DNA of 64,000 nt from Angiostrongylus vasorum (Eukaryota > Nematoda > Chromadorea > Rhabditida > Metastrongylidae), in assembly GCA_018806985.1 (NCBI GenBank), contig JADANN010000372.1, positions 558,001 to 622,000 of the forward strand, read 5' to 3'. Position 1 is the first letter of the stretch; every line of letters begins with the position of its first letter. Positions 24,205 to 36,800 of the stretch are shown piece after piece. The notes under the pieces are model-generated. The model saw only the letters and a list, made by a program, of their open reading frames with translations. It was not told where the DNA came from and did not search any database. Made by a program: the position numbers and the translations under genes.

Positions 24205-24823
24205 GGTGTCTATTGGTGGTTTTTAGCGTTGAATAACAACATTAAGACATAATTTTGGCTTTTCTTTCTCTTGGACCAACTCGTTGAGAGAGAATTTTCA
24301 GTTTTCCCGAACAGGAGCGCAAAGCCTCAGCCGTGATTATTTACAAGCACCTCATTAAGTCGTACTCTGACGTATTCACCAAGGATGATCTTCATTTCTA
24401 AGACCGTGCTGCCGTCCTATTTCCCCAACATGTACGATTGAAACATAACTTAGAGGTATCGTTTAATGGGGCTTCATAGTGGTCTTGGTTGGAAATATTT
24501 TCTGGGTCGTGCAGAAGAATGAATTCTTCTTGCCCACCAGTCTGCTGTCAAATGCTGGTGATGATGCAGAAGCAGTGTGTATGTTCACCAAGCAAGTTGC
24601 TGACAGCTTCCAGGTTGGTTTGTAAAATCAGGTGGAGTTTACAATATTCCAGTTTTTTATGTTCCAGGTGGCGCCAAACGATGTTCTAAAGGGTGTGAAG
24701 GTGCGTGATAGCGAATGTGACGAATCCATCCAAAAAGTCCTAAGTTGCTGTGTCACAAAAGGATATGTGGTGAAGTGTGCTTTTTAATGATATACGAATG
24801 TATAGGCATACGTATGTACATAC

Positions 24824-24879
<56 letters not shown>

Positions 24880-25336
24880 GTGTATATATGCAGGTGTGCA
24901 TAAATACATATCCAAGTGCATGCGTGCGTATGTACTCATACATGCGTCTGTATACACACATATATATGTATATATGCGTATATATATGCATATATATGCA
25001 CGCATATATATATATATATATCTATGTGTATAGAGTCATTACCATCTATCTTAAAACGGCAAAGTTCTACGTCGCAGTTCGTTGTATACGGATCTAGCAC
25101 ACATTGCTTCTATGACCATGAAGCTTTTGGGTTCAGGTAATTAAATGTTTCGCATAATTATTATTGGGAAGCAAAAGAGCAAAAAAGGTGAATGGTTGTT
25201 GTTTTCTAAACTGAGGATTAGGGTTTCCGTAGTAGATTTGACTTCATTTATTGCCACGTTGACCACCACTGACTACGCGTTGTGTACACTTCCAGAAATG
25301 GTGAACTGCCAGAACTAATGGATGGCAAGTACATGG
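24205..25336 (+). pseudogene. Second fragment of the Argonaute N-terminal region
   Basis: 24,205-24,768 is nearly identical to 5,911-6,467 (first three preserved exons). After about 520 bp rich in TA/CATA repeats, a short piece (25,290-25,336, [12 protein letters not shown]) matches 6,468-6,511, so this copy keeps an intron-like spacer that the main copy lacks. It has a TAA near 24,400 where the main copy has TAC. It ends where a SINE-1 begins. Dead fragment; both copies start at the same GGTGTCTATTGG base. Confidence 0.8.
24815..25030. repeat. TA/CATA microsatellite cluster
   Basis: Long alternating TA with CATATA variants in the intron-like gap of the Argonaute fragment. All open frames here are repeat artefacts. 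Confidence 0.9.
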
Positions 25337-25342
25337 GTATTA

Positions 25343-25466
25343 GGGTGTCTGGTACCAATTTGCCGACCCCGGAGGAATGAGAAGCTTGGTGGGCAAGGAG
25401 GGCGGAGTTCGATCCCTTGTGTATTGCAGTGCGCTTCCGACCACTGCGCCACACGCGCACTTGCTG
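25343..25466 (-). repeat. SINE-1, 3'-truncated
   Basis: The head is on the minus strand (GCGCGTGTGGCGCAGTGGTC at the right end). It lies right against the Argonaute fragment. Confidence 0.7.
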
Positions 25467-25469
25467 TGT

Positions 25470-25546
25470 ACACATGTATACGCACATGTATTTATATACA
25501 TATATGTGTATATGCATGTGCATGCATGTGTATATAACCATAAATA

Positions 25547-25581
<35 letters not shown>

Positions 25582-25655
25582 ACATACATACCTATATACA
25601 TACCTATATACATACATTACATACATTACATACATACATTACATACATAGATTAC
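25470..25655. repeat. TA and ACATACCTAT-type microsatellites
   Basis: Tandem TA and decanucleotide-like repeats mark the outer edge of the right arm. Confidence 0.85.
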
Positions 25656-25659
25656 ACTA

Positions 25660-25835
25660 CTGATTCCTGGGGATGTCAAACGTGCAGCAAGAAGAGCATT
25701 GACGCGATGTTGAAAGTTCTTCACAAAACGCAAGAACAACAATACGACACTGAACGAGTTCCTAAAGGGAGAAGACACCACTGTGGTACTTTTCCAAGCA
25801 AACAGGGACAAGTGCAAAATCTGATGGCTGTGTAG
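25660..25835 (+). mobile_element. RTE 3' tail fragment
   Basis: Pieces such as YDTERVPKGRRH match the RTE end YDAQRVPRASRTH. Confidence 0.6.
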
Positions 25836-26004
25836 AGAACTTCTCTCTGGAAAAGTTCTCTAACTATCCAAACAGTAGTATTTGATCTCCATACTATGGC
25901 CGTCTCGTGACCGCACACTAGTTACCGCAATGTAACCTTTATAATCTACTCGGTCAATTATGTTTGATGTTTCAGGCACAATAGCAGTTCGTGGCACAGC
26001 AACG

Positions 26005-26502
26005 ATGGCTTATCCGAAGGAGGATGTAGCAGCAGAGCATTTGTTAGCGATCATTCAACGTCGCGCGCTTGCACAAATCCAGCTAAGCAGCTTGCATTCT
26101 CAGATGTCAAATTGTGCTGACGACGAGCTATTTCGTTATGTTGGCACATCTTCACTGAAACGCCGCCAGTTTGTTGAGCGTCGCACTCAGCTGTTTCGCT
26201 TGACACCTGAGGATATTACTGCACTACTTCAGAGCCCAGCTGTCTACCTTTGTGTGCTTCGCCTTGCGACCTATCTTCTACGCCGTGGTGGTGCAACTGC
26301 CATTCAAAGCCTCTACGATTACTTTATTGGTCCCGATATGGCGCCTGAAATACGAGATCAAATTGGTGAAAGTCGTCAAGAATTCCTTAATTTGGTTGTA
26401 AGCCATCCATGGATTTTTGCTTTGTTCCCTAACCGCACGTATGTGTCAGTACGCCGCAACTTGCCTCACTACGATTATCCAGGTTTAACTACCAAAGTTT
26501 GA
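26005..26502 (+). pseudogene. Egalitarian/LOTUS-like N-terminal fragment, right copy
   Basis: 165 aa from MAYPKED to LTTKV, open and about 95% identical by eye to the left copy. The same two helix-turn-helix-like modules are present, with a TTTCAG acceptor at 25,970-25,976 upstream of the ATG. The frame ends at the same GATTATCCAG/GTTTAAC point, probably a splice donor with the later exons absent. It may still be transcribed. The Egalitarian comparison is tentative. Confidence 0.5.
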
Positions 26503-26509
26503 GGCTTTA

Positions 26510-27311
26510 GGCTGGTAGATCGACACATCAACTAAAAGACCCGCGTGGGTAATATTCGACACAAACTGAGCCGCTCGTAGCCGCTGCCAACCATTCGTTA
26601 CAGGCCCATGCGCTCGCCGAGGTATTCAGTAAATAACGGGGCGACAGATATTGCAGTTAAATACACTAGAGGATATTTGCGTGAAGGATGCAAGGAAAAA
26701 ATGCTTGGCGTTCATCGGCTTCCAACAGGAAAAAATCAGGTATTTGATTCCATTCGGTGCGTCATAGAGTGCGAATGAATGGATATTTGTCTATACAACC
26801 ACCTTCGCCTACCGATCTAGCAGCCCAATATTTTTATCCTTCCATGCCAACCTCATATCCATTTCGCAGGTACTAGAAGGAACAATAGCTTAGTTGGCTT
26901 AGACACGGGATGGAACTAGCACCCGGTTTTTTCTGTATTACAGGGCATCTCTTACTACTGCATTACAGTAAAGCGCTGTTAAGATGAAAGAAGAAAAAAA
27001 AAGGCTAGCTTTGCAATTTTAAACGGACCAGTCAATTATCAGGCACAGCATGTTTTGCTGAAATAACGCTAATGTACTTAGTTCTGTACACAGAATTCAA
27101 ATGTTTTGTCAATTGACACATAAGCCAAGTGGATCGACTCAAGCGACATCCATTGTTTTGATTTTGTGCTGTTGCCTTCAAAACCTCGTCGTTACTCTCT
27201 CCTTCTGTCTCACTCTCTCAACGAACTTGGCACTTCACATCAAAGATGAAGCTTCAAACATAAACACTACAGGCCATTGGCTTTCTGTGTTTCTGTCGTT
27301 CTACTTCCTAC
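26510..27311. repeat. Spacer between the Egalitarian-like fragment and astacin copy 3
   Basis: Inverted copy of 17,378-18,180. No coding sequence seen. Confidence 0.75.
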
Positions 27312-27318
27312 TTTTCAG

Positions 27319-29393
27319 ATGAGAGTAATATCACTTTCATTTCTGATTAGTTGCGTGAACGTCTACAACTCAATAATGAGAGCTGAACAGTACGCCAACA
27401 AGAAGAGCTTCAAAGAAAAAGCGCAGGAAGGATATCAACTGCTGAAAGATGAACCGAATGCGATTGAAACAAAAACACTCGGAGAAGTGGATGGTGTAGA
27501 GGAAGAAATAAAGGAACAAGGAATTCGCTACTTTTTCACCAGAAAAATATCCTAGTGTGGAAAATCAGACCCAGAAATACACAAAAGAGAAAGACAGTGA
27601 ATTAAATGGTGGTACAATCGACGAACTCACCGAGAACGGCAAAGTCTACACCTTTCTTCGAAGGAGATATCATTCTCACCAAGTCTCTTCGTTCATCGGA
27701 CTCTAAATGTTGCGTTACCTTGCTTCTTCTTAGTTTTATGTTGTTACTTTTAGAGAAGAAGAAGATGAGATTACATATGATAAGGAGCACCATGAAACTG
27801 AGCTCATCAAACGTCAAGTTCACCGCAGTGTTACAAGGATGTGGCCTTATGGAATAGTTTACTATTCATTTGACAAGAAAACAAGCGCTAGAACGAAAAG
27901 AGTGTTTAAGAAATCAGCCAGCGAATGGAGTAAAGACACATGTATTAAGTTTGAAGGAAACAAAACAGGTTTCATGAAGACACAGATCGAAGAAAGCTAG
28001 AAGTTCCAGACGTAAAGCCACATTTTCAGCTGCAGATAGGGTCATCGTTTATGATTGTTATGAATGTGCTTCACACGTCGGAAGGATTGGAGGCACACAA
28101 TGTCTCTACCTCGGTTAACCGTGCGATACGGTATGAGCAACACCGCGTGCAATGTCTCTCGAGCTTTGTGTTCAGTTCGTGCCTTCAATTTTGCAAACGA
28201 AAATATAACTGATTAGGAAACGGTATTAAATTCTTTTTGCACAGACCGGCCGTACTGCTCACGAGATCGGGCACACATTAGGTCTCTTCCACACCCAGTC
28301 GAGACTCGATCGAGATAAATACATTAAAATTATGTGGGGAAATATCAGGAAATACTTGCTCCCGGAACTTAGAAATTTTAGTGAAAAAGTTATTAGCACC
28401 TACAACCTCACCTACGATTACTGTAGTATCATGCAGTATTCAGCAAAGAGGTTTGACCCACCAGTCAAAACGTCATTTAAAATTACAACAGGTAGTGAAA
28501 GATCGTACTTTTGATTTTAGCACTTCAAACATCAATAAGCCTGTCATTATACCGCAGCCAGATCATAGGTATTTGCAAACTCTTGGGTCGCCAATGATTT
28601 CATTCTACTGTAAACTGGCAATCAATCATCACTACAAATGCCTTGGCGAGAAACTGTATCGCCCACGTAGTTTGCATGTATCTCTACACTCTCATTAACA
28701 CTGGATGATTTTAGACAAATGTAGAGACAAACACTGGAAGAATTGTCAAAATGGTGGGTTTCCCCATCCGCGTGAATGCTGGAGATGTGTCTGTCTTAGC
28801 GGATATGGCAGAAGATATTGCAGTGGAAGAGTTAAAAAAGAAGTCCGCAGTTCAAAAAGATCTTTTTCCAGAGCTTATTTCAGACATAACAAACCATCAT
28901 TCCAGCCAAGTGGTTGTGGCGAGACACTGTACGCAAAGACCTGGTTCATTAGACTCGTTGACACCGTTGGTAGAGAGGATTACCATCCCCATAACCCTAC
29001 CGACGAATTTATCATGTGCAACTACTGGATCGAGGTTTATCAGTTACTGCGCGGTGTGATCTAACGATAGTTCTCCAGCAGTTCGTTCGTTCAGGCACAG
29101 GCTGGGTCAAGGATTGAGGTGAGATTTGATAACTACAGCAGAAATAGGAATTCTGATGGCTGCATGGATTCGGGGGTTGAAATCAAGACAGGAAACGACA
29201 CACGTCTGACTGGTTACAGGTGAACACTCAAATCAGTAAGGTGTGTTAGGATCTATTCTGATTTCAATGGGATTTGAGACGGTGTTTAGAGTCTGCGATG
29301 ACCGAACTGCTGGAATGTCATTCAATTCTACGCGGAATATCGTACCTGTGATTACTTACAACAGATTCTCTCCGAGAACCACCGTTCTGAGCA
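27319..29393 (+). pseudogene. Astacin metalloprotease copy 3, inactivated
   Basis: Same gene structure as copies 1 and 2 but more diverged, by eye roughly 10%. Recognisable: signal peptide [11 protein letters not shown], zinc site [22 protein letters not shown] and most of CUB. Broken by a frameshift near 27,517, a 2-bp loss near 27,651 at the FLEGD switch, an in-frame TAA at 28,116 (CAA in the other copies) and a frameshift near 28,495. The CUB end is cut at 29,393. It keeps the 61-bp intron (27,969-28,029) shared with copy 1, but lacks the two 57-bp introns of copy 1. Confidence 0.85.
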
Positions 29394-29518
29394 CCGAGGT
29401 TTACCAAAAGTTGGTCATTTCAGTTACTAAGAGATACTGAGATATTTGCAAAAGTTGTACTCTAGTCCAAATCCGAACTCGCCAATAGCCTTACCGAGGG
29501 ATCACATGTGCACAGCAT
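29391..29518. repeat. Inverted partner of window bases 1-131
   Basis: See the entry at position 1. Confidence 0.8.
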
Positions 29519-29559
29519 TTACATTAGGATCAAAGCCTTATACGTTTTCAACCCCAAAA

Positions 29560-29835
29560 AAATATCTGGTGGACCTATTATCCGAGATCATGCGACTTCT
29601 CTTTACTAGAAAATAAATTCACAACTTGGCTGCCAACGACAATCATGTGATACAATTCAGAATATCCAACAATAACGTTTATGATTACACACGCACAGCA
29701 CCACGCACAGCGATATCATAATTACACAACCTGATCATTCCGATTCGTGACCACCAGCTGATGTGGAGTTCCGGGTTCTCATTCCACGGTGGATGATTCA
29801 AGCATTTTCCAGTGGTGGAATGGTGGCAGTAGAGT
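29560..29835. repeat. Arm homology without a gene
   Basis: Reverse complement of about 14,700-15,005. Confidence 0.75.
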
Positions 29836-30888
29836 ACCCTAGGAAATCGTTCATAGTCGTATTCCGATTCTACTTGTACTGGAGGCAAAGTTATTTGCCT
29901 GCGTCGTCAAGGCTAGTGCGACATGAGCGAATTTCGACACGCTCGCCCACGAAGACGAACGCTTAGTTTCTCCTTTGAGACCTTGACTGGTAACTTCAGG
30001 CAAAAATACAATTGCTGTTAGTGTTCACGAATTTGTTGTTTCGTAACGGATACTCGTAGTGGACGACCATCCCATTTCCATATATGTCTACGTCCATACT
30101 TCTTTGTTGCTTTCTTTTTGCCCTATTACCTTTTATGCGCATGAAAACCTAGCATGTTCAAAACAGTGCTCCAATATAACGTGCGCAAACTCATCCAACA
30201 TGCCAAAGAGGCTGTTTGATCTAAAGGGTACCGTTAATCTCCGACGAATGCAAGATCAACGTCTGGTCCATAGACTCAATGTCCCACTTATTTCTGCTTA
30301 TTGCGACCTTAGTTGCGGTGAAACACTAATTTGGTAAGTGAGCATTTCTCGAAATGGCCTAATGTTCTTTAACACTTCCTAAAGCTTGAATATTGTGCAT
30401 TACTGGTTAACACACAATCTTTTTTGTGCAATCACCTCAGCTTAATGCTTATTACTTGCACAGGAATTTCACGGATATTTTCGCCATCGTCCAATTCACT
30501 TAAATGGCTGGATTCTGCACCTGCGGTCGGCGGAGCATCAACGGAAAAAGGGATCCTTATAATGGAGCTACACAATGTGAAAGCTCATCAGAATGAATCG
30601 CCTCGCCTGTTTTCTCCGTCAATTAGTCACACGTCGAGTTACTGAAATTCTTTATGGACAGCACTTTATGTGAAAATGCAACTGAATTAACTGAAACACA
30701 CAATGGTCAAATGTGCTCACAATGAAATAGCCAGGAAATCCCTCCCATTACAAGATCCAAACTGATCTAATTACTATAAAACACACCTCAACCATTTTCC
30801 CAAATATATACAGACATCTAATTAACATATTATGGCAAGAATTGCGGAGGAAGTAGAAGGCTTATATTTCAGTCAACTCGCATCAAAA
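29836..30888. other. vrk-1 3' flank, no gene seen
   Basis: Absent from the left arm. Only short uncharacterised open frames. Confidence 0.4.
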
Positions 30889-33800
30889 TCAAGATTTTCT
30901 GGAGTGCTTATCTTGCGCCATCTTCTGGTACTTTTTTGTAATCTGGAATATTCATGTAAACTTCGAAATCAACATAAAGATAACGTACAACAACTAAATT
31001 AGGTACTGATTTTTTTTACCTCGGCTGAAGCAAAGACGATTACATCAAATTTTACCTGGTCAATAACAATCGATCTTCGACCACGTCGAAAATTCTGCAT
31101 TCCTGGTATTTTGCGTAGTTTATTAGGGCTTCGCTTAACGTCTGATGACACTTTTTCTGCCGGTGCTAAATGTCTTACACCAAACTATTTTAATTAAACG
31201 GACCCCTGAGGGTTAACAATACAACCCAAATAATGTTCGTAAGTCACCAAAGACGAATACACTAGTGTGTGGCTCAAAGATTTTGCAAAGGCTCCCAAAT
31301 CAGTACACCAAAAATGTACAGACAAATTTACTTTTGTCTCATAAGCCTTAATGGGAACAAAGTCCTCATCAAGGTTTATGTAAAAATTTTCCATACACGT
31401 AAGTGTGTACAACTCGCATCCCACTTAGCTTGGTTTAGGTTTGGCTGCCATTGAGACACATCAAACACGGTTGGCCTAACCGATTTCCGACATTTAAGCA
31501 TGGTTGGGGACCTGTTTGTGATGCAGGTTCAAATCTCAGATTCGTTGGCTAATTTAAACGATATAGGGTGTTTCTAGCATCGCACTCACTACTAAGCAAT
31601 AGGTAGCATTGAGTGGTCTTCTACACTGCTTAGCAATCGTCCAAGTTTTCGACTCACGCATTAGAGCAAGAAGAATGTTGAAGTCAAAAAAGTGTTCATT
31701 TATCGGAGTGTTCCTTCTTCTTGCTATATTTTCAACATTTCTGTAATCTCTGCAAGATTCACATTTTCTCCTGCTTAGTCCTTCAACTCCTCCCAATGGT
31801 TTACAGCCTCATCGTCGCTGGGAGGTTTTCCTGGGTGTCGGAGTGCGATGTACAGCGGTAGGATTCGTACTCCCAACAGGATCTCCCAAGCTGAAGAGTC
31901 CGGCGTTTCCATCAGGAAGCCTAGTTAAGAGTAGACCAATAACAGGATCCACCACCGTCCTGGTATCAAAGTCGCACGATGGCAAATCTCCCTCTGATCC
32001 ACAAGGGGTGGTGGCTACCCGTGGTGGTGACGACCTGGGGCAGACTTTGGCCAGGCTGACCTCGGGACTCCACGAAACCACAATAGATAAACCAGTAAAA
32101 CGTGAAAAATGGTGATTATGGGGGACCCGCACAACTAGTGAGGACGGGCCGTTCAAGTATCAAGTAAATAATTCCTGCAACTATCTTCTTCTTAGCTTTG
32201 ATTTCCTGACTCAAATACGCTAAGCTAAAGCATTTGGAGTACTCGTTCCGCTCGGTATGAATGGTTCGTGATAAAGGAACCCGCTTCCTACAAACACGGT
32301 TTTCTTGAGACTGATCCAAAGATCTGGTACGACAAAAACGGCCAGCCCACCGCCACGAAGCTGAATTTCTCGGTAAGCACAAGTTCGCTTCTCACCTGCT
32401 TTCAACCCTCTATCGACGACTTGAGAATCTTTTAACCAACTGGCACGAGGTTCCCAAATACTCAGTTGGAGAGCTCTGTGAAGCAATGTGTGATACAAGT
32501 AACAGCGGAAGGTGAGGCAAGGTGTTGTGAAGGCCAAACAATTCATGAGCAATTCCCAAGACCGACTTTCTGTTAACCTCGGCATTGATTGATAATTCGA
32601 TGTTTTTCTTCAATAAGCAGACACGAGGTTGTTATCATAGATTTAGTAGGATATAATAGCTGACGTTTCGGCAGTTTCGCCCTCTTCAGAGCCTGAAACG
32701 ATCAAACTGAGATACGATCTACTCAGCCAAACACTTTCATAACCCCAGCAGATAAAACATAACAAATAAATTTGTATTCGCATAAGAAACAGCTTCATTT
32801 AAACACTTACCGTTTATTTGTTGTAAGTATTTAGGTTAGTTGATGGATAGGAGCCGCACAGAGTACAACATAGGCGATAACTGCGTCTGTGTCAGGTCAT
32901 TGGATTAGCCTGAGGTATGGCGCCAGGTCACGCGTGATGACAAGACACTCCTCCTTGCGGCCTTATGCGAATACAAATTTATTTGTTATCTTTTATCTGC
33001 TGGGGTTATGAAAGTGTTTGGCTGAGTAGATCGCATCTCAATTTGACCTTTCCAGGCTCTGAAGAAGACGAAACTGCCGAAACGTCAGCTATTGTATCCT
33101 AATAAATCTATAATAACCTCTTGTCTATTTATTGAAGAAAAACATCGAATTCATGAGCAGCACCTTACCTTTCACACTCTTTTCGGCTGGAGTTGAAGCA
33201 TCATCATTATCTACATGATCGCTCGACTTCAAATTTATTGATGAGCACGGTGCACGACGAATCGACAAACCAGGTATTTTAACATCATTGGACAACCTGT
33301 AAAATCAAATCCCAGCAATAGAACGACGCACCGACAGTGTTCACATCATGTCAAAAAACTGACGTAGGTGAGTGATTTTTGGAATGTGTAGGAGATTGGT
33401 TCACAGAACAGCCTTGGCCAATACTTCCTTTCCCTGCAATTAGTTACATATCTTATCAACCAGCTGAATACTTAGTTTATAGATTTATTACCACTATGGA
33501 GCTTGCCAGTTACTAAATGTCCATTTAAGTCTCATTAGATTGAAGTAAAAAGCCAACATAGCACCATTTCGTTAAAGTTGAAAAACCTCGTACTAGAGAA
33601 AGTAACTACTCATTATTAGTATTTAAATTGAAGAAATCATTACTTATCTCTCGAACCTAAGCAACTAATCAATAACCCGTAAAAAATATTGTCTCTTACC
33701 ACGTGTACGTGAAGCTGACGTTGATTCTATAGACGCACTAAATGTCGCCAGTTCCTTCGATGATCTAGAATTTCACTTGTAACTCTTCTAAAAATATCGC

Positions 33801-36800
33801 GGAAGATTACATAGTGAACAATTCTTCATATTCTTGTCTAGCAAACACGAGGTGTTGTTATTTTATTTCTCTATTTACACACAACCTGGTTTACACACAA
33901 AGTTTCAACGGATTTCGTCTTGTTCATAGCCTGGAAGGGGTTAGTTGACAGCAATCTACCACCAGCGAAACATCTCCATAACGAAACAGAGAAAATGCTA
34001 AACGTTGAAATGCTTCTGTGTTTGGCCGAGTAGACTGCGGTCAAATTCACCTATCCACGCTCTGAGGAGAAGCGAAATCCGCCGAAAAGTCGGCTTGTGT
34101 GTAGATAAAGAAATAAAACAACACCTCGTGTTTGCTAAACAGGAATATAAGGAATTGTTCGATTAATAGAAATCGCCGAGGTTAATAGAAAGCCGGTCGT
34201 GCGAATTACATAGTGAATTACTTCGCAACTTTTTCTCATACCTTGGTGATTGCTGCTCGTTTTTCGAACCAACACTGGATGAAAGCGAGGACCTCGCTAC
34301 AAAAAAGTTGTGCAATTGAACGAATCCTAATTTCAACAGCTCTTCCAAGTTCTAACAATGCGTAAAAATTATCAAATTCCAAAGATGAGGGAATCCACCT
34401 GGTCGTCTAATGTGTACATGTGGTCTATTTGCTTTAATCAATCGAGGGACAGTGGGACCCGTTCTATGCTGAGCCACATCGCTCGAACAAGGTCCATCTG
34501 TCACTGAAGATAAATACTATTCGCTATCCAATCCCGGACCATTTACATTACAAACATAGTTCAATAGTTGAAGTGTAGAATAACTATACGAACCAGCAGT
34601 ATCCGGCCCTACACATTGTTTACCGTTCTTCTCGCTCTTCGGTTCGCTTTCTACAACAATAATTTCTGATTGAATAACAAATATCACAAGAGATCACCTC
34701 ATTTTAACTCACCAAATTTGTTTCGTTTCACTGTCTTACTCTCGTCAACTTCAAGGGTCTCACTCAAAGGCTCCTCACTGCCACGTTTACGACCACTACT
34801 GTGAAATTTTTTCAGCGCATGATCCACAATCTATAAGAAAAACACGACCCAATTACTAGCGCATAATGTAATAAAATTTCACATAAGAACCCCTACCTAA
34901 AATTTTAGTTCCACTTTTTATTCACTGCCTACTGTTTTCTTCATGGCAGGGTTTTATGCGAAATAAAACCATAACAATGCTAAGATATTTGCAGAACTTG
35001 GAACTTCAGGACGAATTCGAACCCACGACTACCTCTTCCGCGCCCTTATGTGTTACACATTGCACCACTGAAGCTCTTGCTTTGCCTTTCTCTCAGTCAT
35101 GTTTTTACCCTAATAGTGCTATTAACAATTACCCGTTAACGGGAATAATCTGCGGAGCACAAATCGGCGTTGAACCTAGCTAAGTCGAAACTACAGTCGA
35201 AGTTACAATGATTTCATTCACTTCCTACTATTTTTTCCATCGCATGGTACTCTGCCGGAGAGGCTTATCGCAGGTTAGAAGCCGGCCTACAGTTCCCAGT
35301 TTTGCAAATTTCTCAGCATCACGTGACAAAATTTCAAGCTATTTCATAGAAACTGTTATCCAAGACACAACCAATAACAAAGAAAATACGAAATTGCAGA
35401 CTACCTTCCTATAGGAAAAAAATTACAACTGTTAAGTAAAGAGCTATTCTTCGATGGTTTAACTCGTGATTTTAACGCCAATAAGAATCGTTTATAGTTG
35501 TTTCTACAGCAAACAGAAAAACAGCAATTTAATGACTAACTGGTTGGTTAAAATAGGTAATCCTCAATTGCGATATAAATATATAAACATATATATATAT
35601 ATGCATAAATTAGTGTGTGTCGATTAAAACGCACCTTATACAACACAGGGAAATCAAGGTGTGCACGATACTCAGTTTTCCGCACAATTGTAAATATATC
35701 TCTCAGCGGAGCAATGCTGTCACAATTTTCCTGAAACTATAAACTCCCACAAGGCACATATGGTGTCAGTTTTTAACAATGCACACTGAATAGTTCACTA
35801 AGTGATGCGTTAGATTTTGACTGTTCCCTTGTTGTTCGATCCCCCTTTCAAAACATAGAGAACAATACAACTCTTGAAGTTCGGTGTATCATAGTGGCAA
35901 AATCATTAAACAAATATTAAAGAGCGTGCGACCATCTTAACGGAGACCATGAAAATCCTAAAATTATAAATGGAATACAAATCCAGCACTGAATATTTAT
36001 GAAAAAAAATCTGGGCGTAGTCAACCGTTTAACGGTAGTCGATGAAGTATCTGATAGTCCAACCCATCTTGTCTCTCTTTCATCGCCTTAAAAAAGGTTT
36101 TCGACCTAGCTGAGACAAAAATGGCCATGAAAAATTTGGATCACCACTGCATCCCTACTCAGTAAAAAGGATTTTTAGTGAACTACGTAGAAACTTTGCA
36201 ACCTGAACTTTCCCTGAGAGGCGCCATGCATTCAACTTCACTAAGCATCGTTGGAGGTGATTGAATGCATATTTGGCCTTTAGAATGACTCGCGGTGGAG
36301 CACCGATTTATCCAGCCAGGTGCTGCTATCCTCCCAGACAAGTCTAGTACCAATTTGCCGACCCCGGACGCATGGAAGGCTTGGTGGGCGTGGGGAGCGG
36401 GGATCGATCCCATTTGTATTGCACGGCGCTTCCGACCGCTGCGCTACACGCGCCAAGCAGAATGTTTAAATTGTAAACATAACTGCATTGTAGAAGAGTG
36501 AGTGTAGAAGAGTGCCCTATTGTTCTATGGGCATGAGTGATATGTATGTTACTACTTACTATGTGTTACTGTTGTCCATCATGCAAATACACTATCGGTA
36601 TCTGAAAGTACTTTGCAGCTTATATTAAGTCTACTTCGGCATTTTTACATCCACACATATCAACCAATAACCATAACGATTAAAAATCAAATAAAGTCTA
36701 TTAGTCATATTAACACTCAAGAAACTCCTCGGAAAAAAGATTTCTGTAAATCACTAAGTGTGGAGAATGATTTTTCCGATCCGACCCCTACTATTTTGAT

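Larger units (their letters stand above)
25660..35290. repeat. Right arm of the large inverted duplication
   Basis: Mirror of 13,650-19,050. It holds the intact vrk-1 3' end, which continues into a complete gene, so this arm looks like the parental state for vrk-1, while the astacin copy here is the decayed one. Confidence 0.85.

Noticed and set aside
24740..25650. Several 60-150 codon open frames rich in Tyr/Ile/His
   Set aside because: Translations of TA and CATA microsatellites.
34500..34530. Nonsense mutation in the vrk-1 tail
   Set aside because: The TAG lies inside a 48-bp intron with good splice sites.
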